Positions 53,963 through 63,111 of a DNA stretch of 64,000 bases are shown here, one piece after another. Position numbers and translations under genes: made by a program. Each line of letters begins with the position of its first letter. Position 1 is the first letter of the stretch. The DNA lies in assembly GCA_013359265.1 (NCBI GenBank), contig JABWCD010000001.1, positions 229,000 through 292,999 on the forward strand. The letters are read 5' to 3'. Under the pieces are notes generated by a model, which was given only the letters and a program-made list of their open reading frames with translations, ran no database searches and was not told the origin of the DNA. Origin of the DNA: Candidatus Hydrogenedentota bacterium. Lineage in GTDB: Bacteria; Hydrogenedentota; Hydrogenedentia; Hydrogenedentales; SLHB01.

Positions 53963-54886
53963 ATGACCATGGTTCATGCATTGATGCGCCATTGGAGAGC
54001 GCTCGCCACTGCGATCCTGATGACCGTGCCTCTCGGATGTGATACGGAGACGAACCATCCAAACGTGGATGACGAGACGACCCTTCAACGAATTCAAAGG
54101 ACGGGGGTCGTTCGCGTCGGGTATGCGAACGAGGCGCCCTACGCCTATCTCGACTCGAGGACCGACACGCTGACCGGCGAAGCGCCGGAGGTGTTGCGCG
54201 CGGTGATGAGGTCCATGGGTGTGACCAAGGTCGAGGGGGTGCTCACGGAGTTTGGCGCGCTAATACCCGGATTGCGCGCAAAGCGGTTTGACATCATCGC
54301 CGCAGGCATGTACATCACGCCGGAACGGTGCCAACAGATTGCGTTTTCAAACCCCAGCTACGCGATCGGCGAGGCATTCATTGTGAAGGTTGGGAATCCG
54401 AAGGCGCTACACAGTTACGGTGATGTCGCCGCACACGCGGACGCGACGCTTGGTGTGATGGCCGGCGCCGTCGAGCGCGGTTATGCACGGGCGTCGGGTA
54501 TTCCAGACGCACGCGTTGTGGTGTTTCCAGATGCGCCAAGCGGCCTGGAGGCCGTCCAGATTGGGCGTGTCGACGCATTCGCCGCGACGAGTCTGACGGT
54601 CCGAAGTTTGCTTGCGAAAACAAACAGTACGCGAATAGAAATGGCGAACCCGTTCGCCGACCCCGTCGTCGGCGGGAAATCAATACGCGGGTTCGGCGCG
54701 TTTGGCTTTCGCATGGAGGATGTCAACTTGTTGAGCAAGTTCAACGAGGAACTCAGGAACTTTATCGGAACTCCGGAGCATCGGGCGATAGTCGCGCCAT
54801 TTGGATTCACCGAGCGAGAACTGCCCGGCGACACAACGGCGGCCGAACTGTGCGCGCCTGAGATACAGAGCGGTGCGCTGAACTGA
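53963..54886 (+). CDS. ehuB: Ectoine/hydroxyectoine ABC transporter substrate-binding lipoprotein
   Basis: EhuB captures ectoine and hydroxyectoine in the periplasm. The 307-residue protein has GVVRVGYANEAPYAYLDSRTD, the GEAPEV motif, a DIIAAGMYITPERCQQIAFS stretch and a GFGAFGFR region, as in EhuB. The N-terminus ends in a lipobox (VPLGC), so it should be a lipoprotein. It starts five bases after ectD, which puts uptake in the same operon as synthesis. The ATG at 53963 is chosen because the signal sequence begins there. Confidence 0.9.
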   Translation: MTMVHALMRHWRALATAILMTVPLGCDTETNHPNVDDETTLQRIQRTGVVRVGYANEAPYAYLDSRTDTLTGEAPEVLRAVMRSMGVTKVEGVLTEFGALIPGLRAKRFDIIAAGMYITPERCQQIAFSNPSYAIGEAFIVKVGNPKALHSYGDVAAHADATLGVMAGAVERGYARASGIPDARVVVFPDAPSGLEAVQIGRVDAFAATSLTVRSLLAKTNSTRIEMANPFADPVVGGKSIRGFGAFGFRMEDVNLLSKFNEELRNFIGTPEHRAIVAPFGFTERELPGDTTAAELCAPEIQSGALN

Positions 54887-54904
54887 TGGGGTGTGTTTGC
54901 CGCT

Positions 54905-55564
54905 ATGTCGGCTTTCGAATTCATACCGTCGCTGTTGAGTGGGCTCGGTGTCACGCTCGCGCTAACGTTTGGTGGCGCGGCCGTTGCCGCCACACTGGCG
55001 TGGATTGCCGGTTTGGCGCGCATGAGTCATCAAGGTTTGGTGCGAGTTCTTGCCGGCATTTACATTGAAACGTTTCGCGGCACATCCGCGCTTGTTCAAC
55101 TGTACTGGTTTTTCTATGCGCTCCCGCTGCTTGGCATTAACTTATCGGCGATGGTAGCAGGAATCCTGGTTCTTGGCCTCAACATTGGAGCGTACGGCGC
55201 GGAGGTTGTGCGGGGCGCCGTGTTGTCGGTGGACAAGGGCCAGTATGAAGCGGCCACAGCGCTCAATATGTCTGCAATGCAGCGCCTATGGATTGTCATT
55301 GTGCCGCAGGCCCTCATCCGCATGCTTCCACCCGCAGGAAACCTCCTGATCGAATTATTGAAGAGCACGGCTCTGGTCTCGCTGATTACGCTAAGCGACT
55401 TGACCTTTCGCGGCATGCTTCTCCGCTCCGAAACGCTGCGCACCGTGGAGGTTTTTGGGCTGCTGCTGATTATCTACTTTGTCGTGGCACAGGCGCTCGT
55501 ATGTGGCTTACGCGCGCTCGAGCAGCGATTGGCGAAGGCTTGGCATCTGGAAAACATCGCATGA
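54905..55564 (+). CDS. ehuC: Ectoine/hydroxyectoine ABC transporter permease
   Basis: A 219-residue polar-amino-acid-type (HisM/GlnP) permease with about five spans. Its motifs are IETFRGTSALVQLYWFFYALP and the EAA loop EAATALNMSAMQRLWIVIVPQALIRMLPP. Its stop overlaps the ehuD start (ATGA). The ATG at 54905 fits the usual N-terminus; a GTG at 54893 is possible. Order ehuB-C-D-A matches known ectoine uptake loci. Confidence 0.88.
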   Translation: MSAFEFIPSLLSGLGVTLALTFGGAAVAATLAWIAGLARMSHQGLVRVLAGIYIETFRGTSALVQLYWFFYALPLLGINLSAMVAGILVLGLNIGAYGAEVVRGAVLSVDKGQYEAATALNMSAMQRLWIVIVPQALIRMLPPAGNLLIELLKSTALVSLITLSDLTFRGMLLRSETLRTVEVFGLLLIIYFVVAQALVCGLRALEQRLAKAWHLENIA

Positions 55565-56223
55565 AATTCGAGTGGACATTCGCATGGAACGTGCTGCCGG
55601 AGTTGCTTATGGCGCTGCGCGTCACGGTATTCGCGACCGTGCTCGGAATGGCGCTGGCGGCGGTGCTTGGCCTCGTCTGGACGATTGCCCGCCGCGGAAG
55701 CGTGGCGCCGATCGCGCTTGTCGCCCGGCATATCGTGGAATTCGTCCGATCAACGCCACTGCTCGTGCAACTCTATTTCCTGTTCTACGTCGCCCCGGAA
55801 TTTGGCCTCGCGATGTCGCCACTGGCGACGGGCGTCCTCGCGCTCGGCATCCACTACAGCTCGTATTTGTCCGAGGTGTATCGCGCGGGGATCGATGCGG
55901 TGCCCAAAGGGCAATGGGAAGCGGCGCGGGCGCTTAACCTCTGCTTCGCAGACACGTGGCGCCTTGTCATCATCCCACAGGCGCTGCCGCCCGTATTGCC
56001 CGCGATGGGAAACTATCTTATTGCAATGTTCAAGGACACGCCCATGTTGTCCGCCATTACCGTATTGGAGTTGCTGCAGACCGCCAAGATCGCCGGCGCG
56101 GAACACTTTCGGTATCTGGAACCGCTAACCCTCGTCGGCGTGCTGTTTCTCGCACTCAGTTTAGGATCGGCCGCGTGCGTACGTTGGGGCGAACGGCGCC
56201 TGGGCGTCATTCGACCACGCTGA
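55561..56223 (+). CDS. ehuD: Ectoine/hydroxyectoine ABC transporter permease
   Basis: A 220-residue permease of the same class as ehuC, with [23 protein letters not shown], an EAA loop [44 protein letters not shown] and about five spans. EhuC and EhuD should form the heterodimeric channel. The ATG overlaps the ehuC stop. Confidence 0.88.
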   Translation: MKFEWTFAWNVLPELLMALRVTVFATVLGMALAAVLGLVWTIARRGSVAPIALVARHIVEFVRSTPLLVQLYFLFYVAPEFGLAMSPLATGVLALGIHYSSYLSEVYRAGIDAVPKGQWEAARALNLCFADTWRLVIIPQALPPVLPAMGNYLIAMFKDTPMLSAITVLELLQTAKIAGAEHFRYLEPLTLVGVLFLALSLGSAACVRWGERRLGVIRPR

Positions 56224-56228
56224 CCGTC

Positions 56229-56999
56229 ATGACACCGATCATTTCAGTTTGCGGCCTTACAAAGACCTTCGGTGACGTCGAAGTCCTGCGAGGAATCGAC
56301 TTGGATGTCGCGGCAGGCGAAAAGCTTTCGATAATCGGACCGAGCGGCTCGGGTAAGTCGACCATTCTACGCATTCTGATGACGCTCGAAAGGCCCAGCA
56401 GCGGCACAATCGAAATTGAAGGCAAACTCCTATGGCACATGCGTGAGAATGGAAGCCTGCTCCCCGCAACACAGCGGCACTTGCACGCGATGCGTAGCAA
56501 GGTCGGCATGGTTTTTCAACAGTTCAACCTGTTTCCGCACATGTCGGTTTTAGACAATGTGACCGTCGCGCCGGTGTATGTCCTCGGAATTGGCCGCGAC
56601 GAGGCGAATCAGCGCGCGAGGCAACTCTTGGAGAAGGTCGGCCTGGCGCAAAAGTTCGATGCGTACCCGGCGCAATTATCCGGCGGTCAGAAACAACGTG
56701 TGGCCATCGCCCGCGCGCTCGCGTTGTATCCGAAGATAATGTTGTTCGATGAGGTGACCTCCGCCTTGGATCCCGAGCTTGTCGGGGAAGTGCTTACCGT
56801 GCTTCGGGACCTTGCGATGGAAACGGACATGACCATGATCCTTGTAACGCACGAGATGCGGTTCGCCCGCGAAATATCGGACCGTGTCGTCTTCATCGAT
56901 CATGGGAGGATTATCGAACAGGGACCGCCGGAGGTTATCTTTACGAGTCCGGTGGAAACACGCACCCGCGAATTCTTGCGGGCCGTTTTGGAGGTGTAA
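56229..56999 (+). CDS. ehuA: Ectoine/hydroxyectoine ABC transporter ATP-binding protein
   Basis: A 256-residue ATPase with Walker [11 protein letters not shown]-loop [17 protein letters not shown], signature LSGGQKQR, Walker [17 protein letters not shown] and switch His in LVTHEMRFA, all typical of amino-acid-type importers (GlnQ/HisP). It begins five bases after ehuD; the upstream in-frame codons are antisense or shifted ehuD sequence. The D-loop/Walker B 'DEVTSALD' replaces the more common DEPTSALD, which is also seen in this branch. Confidence 0.88.
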   Translation: MTPIISVCGLTKTFGDVEVLRGIDLDVAAGEKLSIIGPSGSGKSTILRILMTLERPSSGTIEIEGKLLWHMRENGSLLPATQRHLHAMRSKVGMVFQQFNLFPHMSVLDNVTVAPVYVLGIGRDEANQRARQLLEKVGLAQKFDAYPAQLSGGQKQRVAIARALALYPKIMLFDEVTSALDPELVGEVLTVLRDLAMETDMTMILVTHEMRFAREISDRVVFIDHGRIIEQGPPEVIFTSPVETRTREFLRAVLEV

Positions 57000-57000
57000 C

Positions 57001-57786
57001 ATGTGCGAGGCAGCGGTAAAATCTTGGCCACGCCATCAGGATTTCCGGACGGTGGAGCGGCACTACAGGCGGCTCGCCGTCAACTACGATCGGTTTCTCT
57101 ATTATTCATCCGACTTTGTCGCGGCAGTCTCGGCACGCGTAATAGAGGCACTCGATTTACGATCCGAGGATCGCTTCGTCGATCTCGGTTGCGGCACGGG
57201 AATGTTCACGATTGAGATAGCCAATCGTGTTAACCTCAATCAACCCGTGTTGGCCGTGGATCCGTTCATCGAAATGCTCGCGCAGGTTCCGCAAAACCGA
57301 GGCATTCGCACCATCATGATGGACGCGCTGATCTTCTCGCGACAAACGATGGCATACGACAAAGTCCTGATGAAGGAGTCGGTCCACCACGTTCGCGACC
57401 GTGTCGCGCTGTTCGAAAACCTGCGTCGACGACTGTCGAGCCGGGGCAGACTCCTGTTGGTCGGCGTACCGCCCGAAATCGACTATCCGCTGTTTGACGC
57501 CGCACTCGAACGCTCCGTGAGCTGGCATGCAGACCCCGAGACGCTGGCCGGCGATATGCAGTCCGCGGGGTTCGCGGTCAGGACTGGTGAGCTTACTTAC
57601 AATCATGCCATTCCGAAGGGCACCTATTTCGAAATGGTCAGGTCGAAGTACATGTCACTGCTGTCAACGTTTTCCGACGACCAGATCGACCAGGGACTGC
57701 GTGAGATGGCGGCGCGGTACGCGGACGTCAGCACACTCCGGTTCCAGGACCGATTTCGCACGGTACTTGGCGTAAAGTCAGATTAA
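57001..57786 (+). CDS. Class I SAM-dependent methyltransferase of unknown substrate
   Basis: A 261-residue protein with the SAM-binding motif FVDLGCGTGMFTIEIA, the acidic VLAVDPFIEML, and MDALIFSRQ. A VHHVRDRVALFENLRRRLSSRGRLLLVGVP segment corresponds to motifs II-III of UbiE/methyltransferase-11 type enzymes. It starts one base after ehuA behind GGAGG, so it is the last gene of the ectoine operon. It has no known place in ectoine metabolism. A hairpin terminator follows. Confidence 0.82.
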   Translation: MCEAAVKSWPRHQDFRTVERHYRRLAVNYDRFLYYSSDFVAAVSARVIEALDLRSEDRFVDLGCGTGMFTIEIANRVNLNQPVLAVDPFIEMLAQVPQNRGIRTIMMDALIFSRQTMAYDKVLMKESVHHVRDRVALFENLRRRLSSRGRLLLVGVPPEIDYPLFDAALERSVSWHADPETLAGDMQSAGFAVRTGELTYNHAIPKGTYFEMVRSKYMSLLSTFSDDQIDQGLREMAARYADVSTLRFQDRFRTVLGVKSD

Positions 57787-57790
57787 GCAA

Positions 57791-57830
57791 AAGAGCGCGG
57801 CGGTCGAAATTGTCTCGGCCACCGCGCTTT
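57791..57830. terminator. Bidirectional intrinsic terminator between the ectoine operon and pfk
   Basis: AGCGCGGCGG (57794-57803) pairs with CCACCGCGCT (57819-57828) with one mismatch. It is flanked by an A-run on the left and TTT on the right, so it can stop transcription from both convergent units. Confidence 0.75.
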
Positions 57831-57850
57831 CGCGGCAAAGAAACCATCAA

Positions 57851-59059
57851 TTACGCGTTGAGGACTTTCCCGACCTTGGGTGCTGAGAACCGCGCAAATG
57901 TGGGCATCGGCCCGACGAGCGGGCGCACGTACTTGACGAACGCGTCTGTCACGCCGTTTGCCTCCGCGTTGATGAACGCATCGGGCATGTGGACCGATTC
58001 GCGCGCGACGTCCTTCAATTGCGACAGCTTGTATTCGACGGCATAGTCGCCCACGCGCACGATGCTGACGGACCCGCTCTGGCCGTGGCCAATGGCGTAC
58101 TGCGCGGCCTTTTCGCCGACTTCGCGGGCCTCGCGTTGATCGACTTCGCTGACGCACCCGAGAAAGCTGCGCTGAAGGTAGCCGAGCGTGTCGGCGCGCA
58201 CGCGCTTGATCTTGGTGCCGCTCTTCACCCACTCGCTCAGCAGATCGCCGAGCGCGCCGGTCCCGCTCAACTGCACGTTGCCGTGCGCGTCTTTCTCATT
58301 GGTGAATTCGGCGGCGATCGCTTTACCGCTCGGGCCGACTATACCTTCGGAGACCGCAATGACGCAGCGGCCATACTTTTCGTATTGGGCCTGCACGTCC
58401 GCTAGAAACTTTTCCTTTGTCAGCGGACGTTCCGGCAGGTAGATCAGGTGTGGACCGTCGTCGGGGTATTGCTTTGCGACGATCGACGCGGCAGTGAGAA
58501 AACCTGCGTGACGCCCCATAACGACGCCGATGTAGACCCCCGGCAGCGCGCGATTATCGAGATTAACGCCCGCAAACGCCTGCGCCACGAACTTGGCCGC
58601 GCTGCCAAAGCCCGGGCAATGGTCCGTTACCTTCAGATCGTTGTCGATTGTCTTGGGCACGTGAACGACCTGCATTTCGTAGCCCGCGGCTTTTGCCTCC
58701 TCGTACACGATGCGGCATGAATCCGCGCTGTCGTTGCCGCCGCAATAGAAGAAGAAGCGGACATCGTGCGCGCGGCACGTCTCGAATATTTTCTTACAGT
58801 ATTCCGCGTCGGGTTTGTCGCGTGTCGAGAGAAGTCCCGACGACGGCGTCGCCGCGACATCGAGCAGGTTTTGCGTCGTGCATTCGGTCAGGTCGATGAA
58901 ATCTTCGTTGATAATACCGCGCACGCCGTGGAGCGCGCCGTATACGCGCGTTACTTCCGCAAACTTGCGCGACTCGAACACCGCCCCGACAACGCTCTGA
59001 TTAATTACTGCGGTAGGCCCGCCACCTTGCGCGACGAGCACTTTGCCTGTCAATGCCAT
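57851..59059 (-). CDS. 6-phosphofructokinase, pyrophosphate-dependent type
   Basis: A 402-residue PFK with VAQGGGPTAVINQSV at the N-terminus, catalytic D139 in P135KTIDND141, MGRHAGFL and EGIVGPSG. Lys in PKTIDND and Asp at 110 are the two residues that mark pyrophosphate-dependent enzymes; ATP-dependent ones carry Gly at both. The preceding residue is Asn (G107-G108-N109-D110) where most PPi-PFKs have Asp. It lies convergent to the ectoine operon, with a shared terminator, and about 145 bases after the 59205-60308 gene. Confidence 0.9.
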   Translation of the reverse strand: MALTGKVLVAQGGGPTAVINQSVVGAVFESRKFAEVTRVYGALHGVRGIINEDFIDLTECTTQNLLDVAATPSSGLLSTRDKPDAEYCKKIFETCRAHDVRFFFYCGGNDSADSCRIVYEEAKAAGYEMQVVHVPKTIDNDLKVTDHCPGFGSAAKFVAQAFAGVNLDNRALPGVYIGVVMGRHAGFLTAASIVAKQYPDDGPHLIYLPERPLTKEKFLADVQAQYEKYGRCVIAVSEGIVGPSGKAIAAEFTNEKDAHGNVQLSGTGALGDLLSEWVKSGTKIKRVRADTLGYLQRSFLGCVSEVDQREAREVGEKAAQYAIGHGQSGSVSIVRVGDYAVEYKLSQLKDVARESVHMPDAFINAEANGVTDAFVKYVRPLVGPMPTFARFSAPKVGKVLNA

Positions 59060-59204
59060 GGTCTAGCTCCTTCGCCGGTTTTCGTCCGGCACACCGAACA
59101 CAATGTTGGGGTTGATCTGAGTATGCGCCCGCAATTCCCCACGTGGACGCACAGATTTCAATAGTATACACGCGGGCGCGGCGGGCTTCCATGCGCGGAT
59201 CGAT

Positions 59205-60308
59205 CTACACGTTCGCGGCAGCGGCAGGCAGCAGCCCCACTGCGGACGGCACCGGCGAATCCCCGCGGTACCGTGGCACGATGATTTCCGTTTCGCCAAT
59301 GACTTGCCGGGACACGAACAGCGCCGACGCGGGGTGCGTGTACGCAAGTTCCTTCAGATACTGCCACCACTCGCCGCCTTCGATGGTGCGTCCGAGCAGC
59401 GTTGCGGGGATTTTGTGCGGGTCCTCCCCGAGCATTTCCTCGATTTCGCGCGCGAGCGACACGCGTCCGCCGCCGCGCTCGGCCATTGCGTGCTGAATGC
59501 GCGCCTCGAACTCGCGCATTTGATCGCACGCCTCGCGATACCGATGCACAAAATCGCGCCACGCGGGATCGCGCTGTTTGACGAGTTCCGCGAGGAACGA
59601 AAGGCGCACCGAGACCGGCCGGCCCTCGATACGTGCGGCGGCGCGGCCGTCGAGAAGCAAGTAGGTCAGCGCTGTTCGAAGAAACTGCTCCGGCTGTTGC
59701 AGGGGAATGCAGTCGTCGGGCGTTCGCGGGTACTCGCCATGCAGAATCAAAGCCTTTGTTTGCCAATCGGGCACGAGCGGAAGCGGTTCCGGAAAGGCCG
59801 CGTAGTTGTATTCAAGGCCGGTTGCCACGAGATACCCGTGCACGGCGCGGCGGGCGTTCCCGTTGTCGAGCGCTGTGTCCGCCTGCGCGAAGAATTCGTC
59901 CTGCATGCGCCGACGCATGCGAAGCAATTCATACGCTTGAGCGGCAATGGTGTACTTCCCGAGACGTACCGCGTTGTCCGCAAGCAACAACACCAATTCC
60001 GCCGGCAACTGCGCGGGCCGGTTCGCGTCAAGTTCGTTCTGGATATGGCGCCACGTCGCCTCCTCACGGACCATCCGCAACGCCTCACGGAATTCCGGCT
60101 TCGATTCGAGGTCGTCATCCGGCAGCAGATAGGCGTACTTTGCGTCTTCGAACCGCTCGGACGAACTGACGCGCGCCGGCGAGAACGACTGAAACAGCAA
60201 TCGAAAATTGACGAAGTCGCCATCCGCCACGGCCTTCGCGAGCGCGTGCGCCGTGATTTCCTGATCGACAATTTTCGGCGCAGTCGCCGTTTTCTTTCTA
60301 CCAAACAC
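59205..60308 (-). CDS. Uncharacterised soluble protein coupled to a J-domain-like gene
   Basis: A 367-residue hydrophilic, largely helical protein. It starts with FGRKKTATAPKIVDQEITAHALAKAV and has no signal peptide or membrane span. Segments such as LLLADNAVRLGKYTIAAQAYELLRMRRRM look TPR-like. The GTG at 60308 lies two bases after the stop of the upstream gene, so the pair is coupled; a longer start would overlap that gene. No family was recognised. Confidence 0.68.
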   Translation of the reverse strand: MFGRKKTATAPKIVDQEITAHALAKAVADGDFVNFRLLFQSFSPARVSSSERFEDAKYAYLLPDDDLESKPEFREALRMVREEATWRHIQNELDANRPAQLPAELVLLLADNAVRLGKYTIAAQAYELLRMRRRMQDEFFAQADTALDNGNARRAVHGYLVATGLEYNYAAFPEPLPLVPDWQTKALILHGEYPRTPDDCIPLQQPEQFLRTALTYLLLDGRAAARIEGRPVSVRLSFLAELVKQRDPAWRDFVHRYREACDQMREFEARIQHAMAERGGGRVSLAREIEEMLGEDPHKIPATLLGRTIEGGEWWQYLKELAYTHPASALFVSRQVIGETEIIVPRYRGDSPVPSAVGLLPAAAANV

Positions 60309-60310
60309 GC

Positions 60311-60898
60311 TTAATTCGCCCCCTGCGCCAATACGCCGGCCACGAACTTCCGGCGCTCGTCCCAATCGATGTCCGGTTTCGTCACCTCGGCAAACGGCAG
60401 GCGCTCGAGAATCTGTTGATAGAGCCCGTTACGGTAATGGCGCAGAATTCGCGACGCGTGGCGCTCGTGCGCTGGGTCCCAGTGACTCACCTCGACGCAT
60501 TCTTTGTCGCGTCCCGCGGCGAGCATGGCGTCTTCGACGTACCGGGAAAGAAACGCGCGCACGCGCGAATCGTAGCTTTTGCGCAGTTCATTCGTGTCCG
60601 CGCCGCTCTGCGCCGCCTGGCACCATTCGTGTTCGAGGTTAATCAGTTCCTGACGGTCCTGCCAATACGCGTCGCGCAATTCGGTCTCGCGCAGCAGAAA
60701 GAGGCCAGCGTTCAGCTTTGCCATTTCCAGCAGGTACGCCGCGCGCCGCTCTTCGGTAATCTCCACCGCGGCAATTTCGGCCACGAGGTTCTTCATCTTC
60801 GTGCGGTACGACTTGCGCACCTCGCCCGGCTTGGCGTCCGGGCCTAGATCAAGAATCTCGAAATAGTTGACGTAACCGCCGTCATCCGTCGTGGGCAC
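60311..60898 (-). CDS. Small protein with a degenerate J-domain-like N-terminus
   Basis: A 195-residue protein. Residues about 8-90 follow the J-domain pattern (YVNYFEILDLGPDAKPGEVRKSYRTKMKNL, then LNAGLFLLRETELRDAYW), but the HPD tripeptide needed to stimulate DnaK is absent. The rest is helical. The GTG at 60898 is chosen for an AAGGAA box nine bases upstream; the frame could extend to 60946. It is translated just ahead of the 59205-60308 gene. Confidence 0.68.
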   Translation of the reverse strand: MPTTDDGGYVNYFEILDLGPDAKPGEVRKSYRTKMKNLVAEIAAVEITEERRAAYLLEMAKLNAGLFLLRETELRDAYWQDRQELINLEHEWCQAAQSGADTNELRKSYDSRVRAFLSRYVEDAMLAAGRDKECVEVSHWDPAHERHASRILRHYRNGLYQQILERLPFAEVTKPDIDWDERRKFVAGVLAQGAN

Positions 60899-61070
60899 GT
60901 GATCGTGTTCCTTCCGTCTTCGCGGTCCAGCACCGAGGACACACAAGCATATAGTTTACCGCGCGACAGGTGCAGGCCACAAACCGTCAGGCAGAACGGA
61001 AGCGGGCAGCCCATTTTCTGTAAACTATCCCCTTTGCCGTGTGTTCTACGACTTACGCTTGGAGTTGCAC

Positions 61071-62756
61071 ATGATTAGAGCATGTATCGCAGTCACGCTT
61101 TGTGCCGGATTCAGCAGCATCGCGCAGGAGAGCTTTCTGAGACTGCCAGCCGAGGAATACGTCAACCGGATGACTGCGGGCTGGATTGGGCAGATGGCGG
61201 GCGTGGGTTACGGCGCACCGACCGAGTTTCAGTTCAACGGGCGAATGGTCCCGGCGGGCGCGTTGCCGGAATGGAAGCCGGAATACATCAACCAATTCTG
61301 GCAGGACGATTTGTATGTCGAGATGACGTTCCTGCGGTCGCTGGAAGTGCACGGTTGGGAGGTGTCGCACAAGCAGGCGGGAATCGATTTTGCGCGGAGC
61401 GGGTATCCGCTGTGGCATGCGAACAGCGCCGGGCGCCGAAACCTGCGCGCGGGAATCGCGCCGCCGGATTCGGGTCATCCGCAGTTCAACGAGCACGCGG
61501 ACGACATCGATTATCAAATCGAGGCGGACTATTCGGGTCTGATTGCGCCGGGCATGCCGAACGTGCCGATCCGGCTTGGCGAGCTGTTCGGCCGGCTCGT
61601 CAACTATGGAGACGGCATCTACGGAGGACAGTTCGTCGGGGGGATGTACGCGGCGGCGTTTTTCGAGCGTGACCCGGAAAAGATCGTGCTTGCCGGGCTC
61701 GACTGCATACCCGTGGAGAGCCAGTACGCGGGCTGCATCCGCGACGTGATCGCCTGGTGGAAGGAGTATCCCGAAGAATGGGAAGCGGCGTGGCGCCGGA
61801 TCGAAGCGAAGTACAACGAGAACCTCGATTATCGCAAGGCGTCGTGCGGCGGCAAGAAAAAAGAGTTCAACATCGATGCGAAGATCAATGGCGCATACAT
61901 CGTGATGGGGTTGCTCTACGGCGGCAAGGACCCTGACAAAACGATCGAGATCGCCACGCGGTGCGGACAGGACTCGGACTGTAACCCGTCCAGCGCGGCG
62001 GGAATCCTGTTTACTTCGCTTGGATTGGATGCGATCCCCGCAAAATACAAATCGGCGCTGGACCGCGGCATGGTGTTCACGCACACGGAGTACTCCTTTT
62101 CGAAACTTGTGTCGGTTTGCGAAAGTCTCGCGCGCGATGCCGTGGTGCGCGAAGGTGGCGCGATTGAATCCGAGGACGGCAGACAGTTTTTCCACATCCC
62201 GCGGAGCGCGCCACGGCCATCGCCACTCGAACAAAGCTGGAATCCGGGGCCCATCGCCAACAGCCGCTACACTGACGCGGAAGTGAACGAACAAATCCGC
62301 CCGCAGGAATTGTCCGATGGGCGCGTGGACATGAACAACGTGATCGCGGAGTTTGCGCCGGAGTGGAAGATCGACAACTGCGGCCTCGAGATGGACCCCG
62401 GCATCCGCGCGGTCTATCGCGGGCGCCAGCGCGTCCTCGTGACACACCCCGATGACGGCGAGACGCCGTGCGTACTATCCCGAGAAGTCGCGCTTCCGGC
62501 AGACTCCCGGGCCAAACTGCGATTGGTCGTGAGTCATCACGATGGCGGCGACTGGCAACTCGTCGTGAAGGTGGACGGAACGAAAGTCTTTGACGAGTCC
62601 ATCGATGCGGAATCGGTTCGCGACGGATGGCGCAACGTCGAGATCGATCTGGCGCCACACGCGGGAAAGACCATCGCCATCGAGTTGTTGAACCAACCTA
62701 CCGGATGGTTCTGCGAGGCGGCCTATTGGGCGGAGATTGCGCTGGTAGGTATCTAG
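61071..62756 (+). CDS. Secreted ADP-ribosylglycohydrolase family protein with a C-terminal beta domain
   Basis: A 561-residue protein with a signal peptide (about 1-18) and the ADP-ribosylglycohydrolase fold. Motifs are RMTAGWIGQMAGVGYGAPTEF, FWQDDLYVEMTFLRSL with the acidic metal residues, FNEHADDIDYQIEAD, and the CGQDSDCNPSSAAGIL signature. The C-terminal ~150 residues (THPDDGETPCVLSREVALP, then KTIAIELLNQPTGWFCEAAYW) resemble a carbohydrate-binding beta-sandwich. Export makes protein de-ADP-ribosylation unlikely; members in glycan-degrading bacteria may act on other N- or O-glycosides. The ATG follows GGAG by six bases. Confidence 0.85.
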   Translation: MIRACIAVTLCAGFSSIAQESFLRLPAEEYVNRMTAGWIGQMAGVGYGAPTEFQFNGRMVPAGALPEWKPEYINQFWQDDLYVEMTFLRSLEVHGWEVSHKQAGIDFARSGYPLWHANSAGRRNLRAGIAPPDSGHPQFNEHADDIDYQIEADYSGLIAPGMPNVPIRLGELFGRLVNYGDGIYGGQFVGGMYAAAFFERDPEKIVLAGLDCIPVESQYAGCIRDVIAWWKEYPEEWEAAWRRIEAKYNENLDYRKASCGGKKKEFNIDAKINGAYIVMGLLYGGKDPDKTIEIATRCGQDSDCNPSSAAGILFTSLGLDAIPAKYKSALDRGMVFTHTEYSFSKLVSVCESLARDAVVREGGAIESEDGRQFFHIPRSAPRPSPLEQSWNPGPIANSRYTDAEVNEQIRPQELSDGRVDMNNVIAEFAPEWKIDNCGLEMDPGIRAVYRGRQRVLVTHPDDGETPCVLSREVALPADSRAKLRLVVSHHDGGDWQLVVKVDGTKVFDESIDAESVRDGWRNVEIDLAPHAGKTIAIELLNQPTGWFCEAAYWAEIALVGI

Positions 62757-63111
62757 CGTATAGGCCACGAACGGTGGAAAACTGACTTGCAGCATTTCGT
62801 ACACGGTCTGATTTCCTGCCGCATTGTGAAGCAAGGAAAGCCTTCGCAGACACCGTCGTTCTCCGGCCCGGTGCGATCACGTTCACAGAAGACCGACCGG
62901 ATTGGAAGCCTCGGGCTGGAAAGTAGGTACTATTGTCGACCTACTTGACGATGGGGCAACGAGCGAGAATTCTCGAACAATGCCGGACAAACCTAGGCGG
63001 AATTCGCGCTGCTCGATGTTCGCAGTCGACGACAATGTCGCGAATTCTGTCGAAGAGTTGAGTGTCCGCCTGACAGCGTATCTTCGATGCGAAACGATTG
63101 AAAGCCAACGT
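62757..63111. other. Intergenic stretch without a supportable gene
   Basis: The 355 bases hold only a weak 85-codon frame with no family features. I see no hairpin, repeat or RNA gene in it. Confidence 0.5.
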
